Positions 16,127 through 22,523 of a DNA stretch of 64,000 nucleotides are shown piece after piece. The DNA is from a bacterium. GTDB lineage: Bacteria > Acidobacteriota > Thermoanaerobaculia > Multivoradales > J023. Position 1 is the stretch's first letter. The number at the start of each line of letters is the position of its first letter. Location: assembly GCA_024226315.1 (NCBI GenBank), contig JAAELT010000210.1, positions 30,688 to 94,687 on the forward strand. The letters run 5' to 3'. Below the pieces are notes generated by a model that searched no databases, was not told the DNA's origin, and saw nothing but the letters and a program-made list of their open reading frames with translations. The position numbers and the translations under genes are program-made.

Positions 16127-17698
16127 GTGAGGAACGAAAGCGATGTGGTCGGAACGACGTTTCTTGTGCTCCTGACGACAGTCCTGATGGGTGCCGGTAG
16201 TACTTTCGGACAGCCCAACGATCCTTGCGTGGTCGCCGACAACGGCACCGGCACCGTGACCCTGCCGCCGGAGGGTTGCAAATACTTGTCCGCCGATCAG
16301 CTCCACCTGATCGTCGACGGTCTGCCTGTGGGCACTGAGATCAAGGTCCTTGCCGACCACAAAGACTACGTTTGTGGGGCGGGCACGCGCGGTGTTGCAT
16401 TGCCACCCTGCGTTTGCTTATTCCCGCCTGGTGGCGGCCAAGACGAGTGCTTCGGATCGACCTTGCTGTTGCAACTCCGGGGTACTGGAGCACTCGCTGA
16501 CTTTCGACGGAACCTCCGCCTATCCGATGTGTCCGTCAGGACTCACACGTACCCACGTACGCCTGGAGATGCTGTCCAGACGTTCGCGAATGAAATGGTC
16601 AACCTTCAGACCATACTCACCGGCGATCCCGACTTCGACCTGTTGGTGATCACCGCCGGCACCGCCAACAATCTGCCGAGCTCAGGCCAGACGACGCTGA
16701 CGCGACAAGGGCCTCCCGGCAGCGACTTCGTGGTCGACAGCTTCTTCGACATGGAATACCGGATCGCTTTCTTCGGTGCCCAGGGTAGCGCCCTCCAAGG
16801 GCTCGCGGGCTTCACCACCAGCACGGTGCGGGTGGAGGCGCGCAGCGCGGTGCCGCCCCCGAGTCGGCTGTACACGGTCACAGACGCGAACAGGCTCGCC
16901 GTCGTTGACGTCGCCGCGAGCTGTTCGGCGACAATCCTCGGAGAGACCAAGGATTTTGGCGGGGCGGTCCGACGCGTCCGGGGCCTAGCCTACGATCCCT
17001 ACAAGGCCATCATGTACGGCATGACGAGAGAGGGCGATCTCGTCACCGTGAATCGAACGAGCGGCGTGACGAAGCACGTTCCGCTCGTGCCGCCGCTCGT
17101 CGGTGATTTTTGGGGCGGCCTCTCCTTCGACGACACGACCGGTCTCCTCTACACCTCCGATGCCTCCGCCCAACACAACCTGGTCGAGATTGATCCCATC
17201 GCGAAGACCAGCACGATCGTCGGCAGCACGGCGTCCGGCGGCACCTTGCTCCAGATCTTGGGACAGGATCTCTATCCCAGCACGGCTCCGGCTCTTCCTC
17301 CTACTTTCAACAGCACGCACCCGGCACCCGGGGTTCTGTATGGCAGCAACCGAAACAACCAGAACGTCGCAGTTGTCGATAGGAGTGGCGGAGCCGTGAG
17401 CTTTCCCATGGGCACCCAATCGATAGGCGTGAGCAACCCGCAAGCGATCACGTTCCACCCGGCGACAGGTATTCTCTATGCGATCCACGATCATTTTTCT
17501 GCGAGCAATAACGCCGCGCTGTCGACCTACGACTTCACGACCGAGATGGCAACCGAGTTATGTGAGCTCCCTTTCGGGATTGTCGAGAGTGTAGGTGGCG
17601 GGAACGACACCTACGGCTGGGGCGGGTTGGCCTTTGCACCGGACTGCGGGATTTTTTGTGACGGTTTCGAAAGCGGGGACACCTCGGCTTGGATGTAG
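16127..17698 (+). CDS. Secreted beta-propeller-like protein with a DGFESGDTSAW tail
   Basis: This is a 523-residue protein. GTG 16127 is chosen because AAAGGAGG lies 6 bases upstream. A Sec signal (hydrophobic residues ~9-25) precedes QPNDP. Residues ~245-510 contain repeated propeller-like strands such as LYTVTDANRLAVVDV, GLAYDPYKAIMYGM, GLLYTSDAS and GILYAIHD, as in surface YncE/NHL-like proteins. The protein ends FCDGFESGDTSAWM, a tail shared with the unrelated protein ending at 62209. Its GC content is lower than its neighbours', which suggests acquired DNA. Enzymatic function is not apparent. Confidence 0.7.
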   Translation: MRNESDVVGTTFLVLLTTVLMGAGSTFGQPNDPCVVADNGTGTVTLPPEGCKYLSADQLHLIVDGLPVGTEIKVLADHKDYVCGAGTRGVALPPCVCLFPPGGGQDECFGSTLLLQLRGTGALADFRRNLRLSDVSVRTHTYPRTPGDAVQTFANEMVNLQTILTGDPDFDLLVITAGTANNLPSSGQTTLTRQGPPGSDFVVDSFFDMEYRIAFFGAQGSALQGLAGFTTSTVRVEARSAVPPPSRLYTVTDANRLAVVDVAASCSATILGETKDFGGAVRRVRGLAYDPYKAIMYGMTREGDLVTVNRTSGVTKHVPLVPPLVGDFWGGLSFDDTTGLLYTSDASAQHNLVEIDPIAKTSTIVGSTASGGTLLQILGQDLYPSTAPALPPTFNSTHPAPGVLYGSNRNNQNVAVVDRSGGAVSFPMGTQSIGVSNPQAITFHPATGILYAIHDHFSASNNAALSTYDFTTEMATELCELPFGIVESVGGGNDTYGWGGLAFAPDCGIFCDGFESGDTSAWM

Positions 17699-18052
17699 GC
17701 GGGAATCATGATCAGATCAATAGGTGCCAACTAACCCGGCCGCGGCGATCAATAGGTGCCGGCCAACCCGATCGCAACTCGCTCGAGCGCGCGAGCGAAG
17801 CTCGGTGAGCTACGCGCGTCGGCCAGCGGGTCGAACTCCTCTGCGGTTCTGAGGAAAGGCAGGCTCGGAGGAAAGCTGCCCCGGGGGAAGGCCGCTTCGG
17901 CTACCTTGCCGAACTTCACCTTCAGCGACGCCTCGCGCAACATCTCCACGAAGTCGGACCTTGGGGTGGTGCTGCCGGCCTCGGTCAGAGCAGAGAAACA
18001 TGTCGCGCCGAGTGCTGTAGAGTTGGGCGCCCCGCCGCTCTGGAGCTTGCCC
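17699..18052. other. Gap with a 24-bp direct repeat and a possible kinase C-terminus remnant
   Basis: Two 24-bp copies beginning GATCAATAGGTGCC lie at 17715-17738 and 17747-17770 with three differences. On the minus strand an open frame ends at 17749 inside the second copy. Its last ~65 residues include EEFDPLADARSSPSFARALERV, which resembles the end of TPR-tailed serine/threonine kinases (FDPLR-x-DPRF-x-x-LL). No kinase domain or start is present, so this looks like a remnant. The promoter of the gene at 18053 should also lie here. Confidence 0.35.
17715..17770. repeat. Two 24-bp direct repeats (GATCAATAGGTGCC core)
   Basis: The copies start 32 bp apart and match at 21 of 24 positions. AATAGGTGCC-type sequences often mark REP-like or transposase-linked repeats in large genomes; here no transposase is present, so that link is only a suggestion. 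Confidence 0.6.
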
Positions 18053-18829
18053 ATGAAACGTGATGCCCGACTCGTCCCGCTACCGATCCTCGCGATCGTT
18101 CTGGCGCTGTGCGCCGTCTCGGCGACGGCTCAGCCGCTCGCCCCGTCGCCGGACTTCGAGAACCCGAGGGGTGCCAAGCCGGGTCGCGGCGACGACGCCT
18201 GCGCCGGCGGCGTGATCGTCGACGACGGCACGGCGGAGACCGGCTACGGCTGGGTGCCGAGCGTCATCCGGGGCGAATACCTCCAGCAGTTCCACACCGT
18301 CATGTTTCCGACCCGGGCGTTGGAGACGGTGTGCATCTGCTGGCTGCGCACCCGTCCCGACAGCAGCCTTGACTTCGATCTGACCTTCTACGACAGCATC
18401 GACGGCCGGCCGGCCCAGGAGCCGTACGCCGTGGTGCCGGCGAGCGTCGAGGTGACGCCGGTGGGCATCACCGAGAGCTTCTTCGAGGTCGACGTCACCG
18501 GCGTCGATATCCCGGTCGGCCGTTCCTTCATCGGCGCCCGCTGGGACGCCTCGGTCGACCAGTTCTTCTTCGTCTGCGCCGACTCCAGCGACGAGACCGA
18601 GCCGGTCAACGTCTTCTTCCGCGACGAGCAGACTCCCGACGGTATCTGGACGAGCGTCTTCGAGACCCCCGATACGGTTTTCGAAAACCACAAGGCGGTG
18701 ATGATCCGCGCCACGTCGGACCTGAGGGCACCCATCGACATTCCGGCGCTCGGAGTCGCCGGGCTGGTATTGTTGGCGGTGATTCTGGCGGGATTGGGGA
18801 TCGTGTTGTCGGCTGGAAGACGCGGCTGA
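18053..18829 (+). CDS. Exported protein with an IPTL-type C-terminal anchor
   Basis: This is a 258-residue protein. ATG 18053 opens directly on a Sec signal (PLPILAIVLALCAVSATAQ). The body is beta-rich with no enzyme motif. The C-terminus reads IPALGVAGLVLLAVILAGLG then a basic GRRG end. That is the layout of IPTL-CTERM/PEP-CTERM-like sorting signals: a short proline motif, one membrane helix, and a basic tail. It probably ends on the cell surface after processing by an exosortase-like system, which is not encoded in the window. The longer open frame upstream lacks coding features and would bury the signal. Confidence 0.7.
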   Translation: MKRDARLVPLPILAIVLALCAVSATAQPLAPSPDFENPRGAKPGRGDDACAGGVIVDDGTAETGYGWVPSVIRGEYLQQFHTVMFPTRALETVCICWLRTRPDSSLDFDLTFYDSIDGRPAQEPYAVVPASVEVTPVGITESFFEVDVTGVDIPVGRSFIGARWDASVDQFFFVCADSSDETEPVNVFFRDEQTPDGIWTSVFETPDTVFENHKAVMIRATSDLRAPIDIPALGVAGLVLLAVILAGLGIVLSAGRRG

Positions 18830-18897
18830 AGCTCGAACGCTTCCGCCTGGGCCGGCCCGGCACTCCGGACAATGTCCGACTCCGAAAGGGCAAGCTG

Positions 18898-20538
18898 ATG
18901 ACTGACGAGGCGGCGGCCGGGGACCGAACAGCCAGGAATCTGGAGATCGAGAAGCTGCAGGTGACGCTGGACGAGCTCCGTGGGCAGGAGTTCGCCGCGC
19001 GCGAGGATGAGGACGGCAAGAAGGCCCGGCAACGGCGGAAGCAGCTGCAGGGAGAGCTGAAGGGGCTCGCGGCGGGAAGAAAGCGAAGCAGTCTGGAGAG
19101 GAAGCTGAAGAAGCTCGAGGCCGGGGAGGCGAAGAGGTTCAGGGGAGAGGAGCGGAAGCGGCTGCAGCGGGAGCTGGCCGTGCTCAAAGCCACGGACTCC
19201 AACCACAAGATCGGACTGGCGCTGTCGGGAGGAGGCTACCGGGCGAGTCTCTTTCATCTGGGCGCCTTGTGGCGCCTCAACGAGCTCGGGTGGCTGCGGA
19301 AACTGGATTACATCACCAGCGTCTCGGGTGGATCGATCGTCGCGGCGTTCCTGGGCACGCGCTGGTCTCAGCTGAACTTTGGCAAGGACGGCGTCGCCGG
19401 GAACTTCGGGGACGCGTTCCTGGAGCCCATGCGCGAGATGTTCGCCACCACCATCGACATCCCGACGATCTCGCAAGGTCTGCTCAACCCGTTCGGCTCG
19501 GTTCGCGAAAGAGTGAACGGCAAGCGAACAGCCGCCGGCACGGTGGGCCTGCTCGGCGGAGTCGCCGAGTATCTCGGAGGCAGCGTGGGCCGGAGCATCG
19601 CCACCAGCCTGGCGCGACCCTTCGCCCCGGTGGTGGCGACCGGCCTGGATGCCGGCGCCGCCGCGTGGGATGCCTTGAACCCGTTTCCGACACCGGCCGA
19701 ACTGCTGATCGAGACCTACGATCGGCTGTTGTTCCATGGCAAGACGTTGCAGGACCTGCCGGAGCCCAAGAAGAACGTCAACCCGCTGTTCATCCTTTAC
19801 GCCACCAACATGCAGACCGGCGTCAGCGTGCGGATGTCGCGAGAGCACGTGGCGGACTACCGCCTCGGTGAAGTGAAGAAACCCGACGTTCCGCTGGCGA
19901 GGGTGGTGGCGGCGTCGAGCGGCTTCCCGCCCTTCTACTGTCCGGTGGAGCTCGAGATCCCACCCGAGCGTTGGACCCGCGGAAAAGCCAAGCTGTTCGA
20001 TCGGAAAGGACTGCGAGAGCGCATGGACCTGGGTGACGGTGCCGTCTACGACAACATGGGTCTGACCAAGCTGATGAACAATTGCGAGACCATTCTGGTC
20101 AGCGACGCCGGCGATTCGCTCGACGTGCTCGATGCCCTGCCCTTCGAGTGGCTCAGCCAAGCCGTGCGCACGCTCGAAGTGGCGATGGATCAGAGCAACA
20201 AGCTGCGCCGGCGCGAGCTGGCCGAAGAGTTCGAGCTCGAGGAAAGAAGAGGGGTCTATTGGGGCATCTCCAAGCCCATCCTCGACGAGAAGCCACGGAG
20301 AGCCCCCGAGCATCCTCTGCCATCCGAAGGCCCTGGCGCTGCGCTGCTGAAAGACAGTGAGCGGACCCGCGCGCTCGGCGAGATGAGGACGCGCCTGAAC
20401 CGGTTTATCGATGAAGAGCAGGAGAGCCTGATCAACTGGGGCTATGCTCTTTCTGACGCCCGCATGCGTCAGTATGTGATCGAGCCCAGTGCGGTCCTCG
20501 GTCAAGGCGCATTGCCGTTTCCTGACCGTCTGGTGTAG
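18898..20538 (+). CDS. Patatin-like phospholipase with an N-terminal coiled coil
   Basis: This is a 546-residue protein. Residues ~15-100 are highly charged and predicted coiled coil. The patatin domain follows: oxyanion loop LSGGGYRAS near 107, nucleophile elbow SVSGGS near 142, and the catalytic aspartate in GDGAVYDN near 380. It should hydrolyse acyl chains from phospholipids. A central insertion (~190-270) is hydrophobic and glycine-rich. No signal peptide is seen. It sits just upstream of the tail-like module, and its last 198 bp recur at 34014-34211 beyond that module. It may be an effector or a cargo of the particle; that link rests only on position. Confidence 0.82.
   Translation: MTDEAAAGDRTARNLEIEKLQVTLDELRGQEFAAREDEDGKKARQRRKQLQGELKGLAAGRKRSSLERKLKKLEAGEAKRFRGEERKRLQRELAVLKATDSNHKIGLALSGGGYRASLFHLGALWRLNELGWLRKLDYITSVSGGSIVAAFLGTRWSQLNFGKDGVAGNFGDAFLEPMREMFATTIDIPTISQGLLNPFGSVRERVNGKRTAAGTVGLLGGVAEYLGGSVGRSIATSLARPFAPVVATGLDAGAAAWDALNPFPTPAELLIETYDRLLFHGKTLQDLPEPKKNVNPLFILYATNMQTGVSVRMSREHVADYRLGEVKKPDVPLARVVAASSGFPPFYCPVELEIPPERWTRGKAKLFDRKGLRERMDLGDGAVYDNMGLTKLMNNCETILVSDAGDSLDVLDALPFEWLSQAVRTLEVAMDQSNKLRRRELAEEFELEERRGVYWGISKPILDEKPRRAPEHPLPSEGPGAALLKDSERTRALGEMRTRLNRFIDEEQESLINWGYALSDARMRQYVIEPSAVLGQGALPFPDRLV
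20341..20538 (+). repeat. Patatin 3' end, left copy of a 198-bp duplication
   Basis: The last 66 codons of the patatin gene, including the stop, match 34014-34211 without gaps. I count 21 differences by eye, about 89% identity. The two copies bracket the whole tail-like gene cluster in the same orientation. Confidence 0.9.
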
Positions 20539-20617
20539 AGGCTCGCCCCCTCCGCGGCTCCGGACTCGCGATGGTGGTGGATATGACCGCCGTCATGACG
20601 AGGGCCGGCCGGCCGTA

Positions 20618-20626
20618 TGCTAAGAT
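20618..20626 (+). promoter_or_regulatory. Possible extended -10 for the tail-like operon
   Basis: TG-C-TAAGAT at 20618-20626 fits an extended -10 element and lies about 130 bp before the first tail gene. A clear -35 is absent, so this is tentative. Confidence 0.25.
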
Positions 20627-20756
20627 CTCGGTCAGGTTTCTTTTCAGCAGCTGGAACATCAGACAGGCTGCGGCGGTAAACAGACTGCAGGTCGGACGAC
20701 CGTTTGGCCGGTGCCGAGCGGTTTGCGTGGCAGCAAAAGGTGGGTGGATCTCGGAT

Positions 20757-21176
20757 ATGTCCGATTGGTCGGATCTCCTCCAGATTCTGGTCAACGGCGT
20801 CGACGCGGTGGTCGGCTTGAGCCAGTCCTCGCAGTTGTTCGACGCCGAGAACCTGCCGTCCTCACCGGTCGGCGGCACCTTCTGCGTCGAGCTCGAGACC
20901 GCCAACGACCTCGGCGACCGCCGGCCGTCGCGCATTCGCGCGCGCCACACCGTGCGGGTGCGGCTGCTCCACCAGCTCGCCTCCGCGGGTCACCTGGCCG
21001 GCCAGAAGTCGGCCCTCGACGCGGAGATGGCGGTGGTCGAGGCGCTCCTGGGCACGGACAGCCCACTGGTCGACGCCGCGCGCTACGTGGGCTCGTCGCG
21101 CGCCGTCGCCGAAGGCCGGCAATACCTCGTCAGCACTCTCGAGTTCCAGATCGATCAACTTCTGGAGGTCAACTGA
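20757..21176 (+). CDS. Tail terminator-like protein (first gene of the tail module)
   Basis: This is a 139-residue protein from ATG 20757. The same frame is open for 62 more codons upstream, but those look non-coding (cysteine-, arginine- and tryptophan-rich) and no ribosome site supports an earlier start. It starts SDWSDLLQILVNGVDAV and has mixed alpha/beta composition. Its size and its place directly before a tube-like gene fit tail-completion/terminator proteins of siphophages. No clear family motif is visible, so the call rests mostly on gene order. It overlaps the next gene as TGATG. Confidence 0.5.
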   Translation: MSDWSDLLQILVNGVDAVVGLSQSSQLFDAENLPSSPVGGTFCVELETANDLGDRRPSRIRARHTVRVRLLHQLASAGHLAGQKSALDAEMAVVEALLGTDSPLVDAARYVGSSRAVAEGRQYLVSTLEFQIDQLLEVN

Positions 21177-21778
21177 TGGCAACCCCGAAGAAAGGGGCGG
21201 CGAAGAAACGCCCCGCCAGCTCGCGTAAACGTCGTTCCCGGTCGGCGGCCGGAAAAGCAACCACGCCCTCACGGGCCTCGAGAACAAGGAGAGAGATCAT
21301 GAGCGTCTCGACAATCGTCAAAACCAAGCGCGACGGCACCCTCACCGTGTCGGGCAACCTGGCCGACCAGTCACTGACCGTCGCTTTCGAGGCGGGTGAC
21401 TTCCAGGTCCAGATTCCCGGACCGGCGGTCAACGTCTTCCTCGACCGCGGCCAGCTCGGGACCACCCCCAGCCTGCGCTACGGCGACGACCAGCCGATCA
21501 CCGGCTCGTTCACCGCCTACCTGCGGGACCTGACCGACGGCGCCGAGGCGACCCTCGAGGGAATCATCACCAACAGCGGCAAGGCGACCGAGTGGGAGTC
21601 CACTCTCGGCGACGGCGCCAAGGTCCAGACCTACAAGATCCTGTGGACGATCGCCGACGACGCCGATCACACATTGGAGCTCGACCACTGCGTGATCACC
21701 GGCAGCCTGGGCGAGGGGGATCCGGACACCGTGTCGCTCACCTTCACCAGCTACCAGTCCTACCCCACCGTGGCCTGA
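21176..21778 (+). CDS. Tail tube-like protein with an optional basic N-terminal extension
   Basis: The 200-residue product from ATG 21176 begins with ~40 lysine/arginine/alanine-rich residues (ATPKKGAAKKRPASSRKRR and so on). A second ATG at 21299 in the same frame has AAGGAG about 9 bases upstream and would give a 159-residue protein starting SVSTIVKTKRDG. GGAGG also precedes the first ATG. Two forms are therefore possible. The 159-residue core is beta-rich with GTLTVSGNL and LTFTSYQSYP, in keeping with major tail tube proteins. Its position between terminator and chaperone genes supports this. Confidence 0.6.
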   Translation: MATPKKGAAKKRPASSRKRRSRSAAGKATTPSRASRTRREIMSVSTIVKTKRDGTLTVSGNLADQSLTVAFEAGDFQVQIPGPAVNVFLDRGQLGTTPSLRYGDDQPITGSFTAYLRDLTDGAEATLEGIITNSGKATEWESTLGDGAKVQTYKILWTIADDADHTLELDHCVITGSLGEGDPDTVSLTFTSYQSYPTVA

Positions 21779-21796
21779 GCGGACCGGAGAGCGTCG

Positions 21797-22312
21797 ATGA
21801 AGAAACGCGACGTGCCGAAGGAGGTCCCCGATCGGCGACCTTTCTTCGTGGTCGAGATCGAGGATCTCGACCCCCATCACATGCGGATCCCGTCACCCGC
21901 CAGGTCGAGCCAGCTGCTCAAGGCCCTGCGCGACGCGCACCTGGAAGAGGGGCTGGAGCTCAACCTCGAGACCGCCGAGGAGTCGCTCGAAGACATCACC
22001 GCGCTCCAGGGGGCCGTGATCGGCACCTCCTGGGCACACCGGGAGCTGGAGCTCGAGACCCGCAGAAGGGAGTTCGAGAACCTGCTCGACTACGGCACCG
22101 CCGTCTACGAGGAGCTGTGGGACGAGGGCTACACCATGACCCAGACCTCGCAGCTGTGGGCGCGCTGCGTCGAGCGACTGGTCGGCGACTTCATCAGCGA
22201 GAAGGAGGTGCTCGACCGCATGGGTTTTACCAAGGGGAGGGCGCCTACGCCTACGCCGCCCTCGACATCGGAGTCCGCTACTGCCGAGACCCCTGGGTCT
22301 GGCAACGCCTGA
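21797..22312 (+). CDS. Tail assembly chaperone, zero-frame product (gpG-like)
   Basis: This is a 171-residue protein beginning MKKRDVPKEVPDRR. It is mostly acidic and alpha-helical. Its last ~27 residues are low-complexity (APTPTPPSTSESATAETPGSG), as expected for sequence read past a shift site in the frame that is not used by the fusion. It sits between the tube and tape-measure genes, the canonical place for the G/GT chaperone pair of long-tailed phages, which use a -1 ribosomal frameshift. The shift site is listed separately. Confidence 0.65.
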   Translation: MKKRDVPKEVPDRRPFFVVEIEDLDPHHMRIPSPARSSQLLKALRDAHLEEGLELNLETAEESLEDITALQGAVIGTSWAHRELELETRRREFENLLDYGTAVYEELWDEGYTMTQTSQLWARCVERLVGDFISEKEVLDRMGFTKGRAPTPTPPSTSESATAETPGSGNA

Positions 22313-22515
22313 GCCGGGAGCAGCGCTTGGATCTCATGGCGTATTGGCGCATGGAGCAGAAAGCCGCTTCGCGCGTCGCGGACTCCGGCGGCCGCCGCGC
22401 GCAAGCGGCGCCGCGCACCTCCCCGAAGCTCGATCCACGAGCACAGCAGGAATGGGCGCGCCGCACGGGCAGCCCACGAGGAGCCATCGACTGGTGGCTC
22501 GATCGCGATAACTGA
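21797..22515 (+). CDS. Tail assembly chaperone, -1 frameshift product (gpGT-like)
   Basis: The slippery heptamer G-GGT-TTT lies at 22222-22228. A -1 slip joins residue 144 (F) of the zero frame to YQGEGAYAYAALDIGV in the other frame and runs to TGA at 22515, giving 239 residues. The added 95 residues look coding: Y/W-rich helical segments (RDPWVWQRLSREQRLDLMAYW) and an end at IDWWLDRDN. That frame has no usable start of its own near the junction. In lambda-like phages the longer form coats the tape measure before tube assembly. The mechanism is inferred from sequence and gene order. Confidence 0.6.
22222..22228 (+). promoter_or_regulatory. Programmed -1 frameshift slippery site GGGTTTT
   Basis: The heptamer fits X-XXY-YYZ exactly relative to the zero frame of the chaperone ORF. 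Both tRNAs can re-pair at first and second positions after slipping back one base. Confidence 0.6.
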
Positions 22516-22523
22516 GGATCGTC

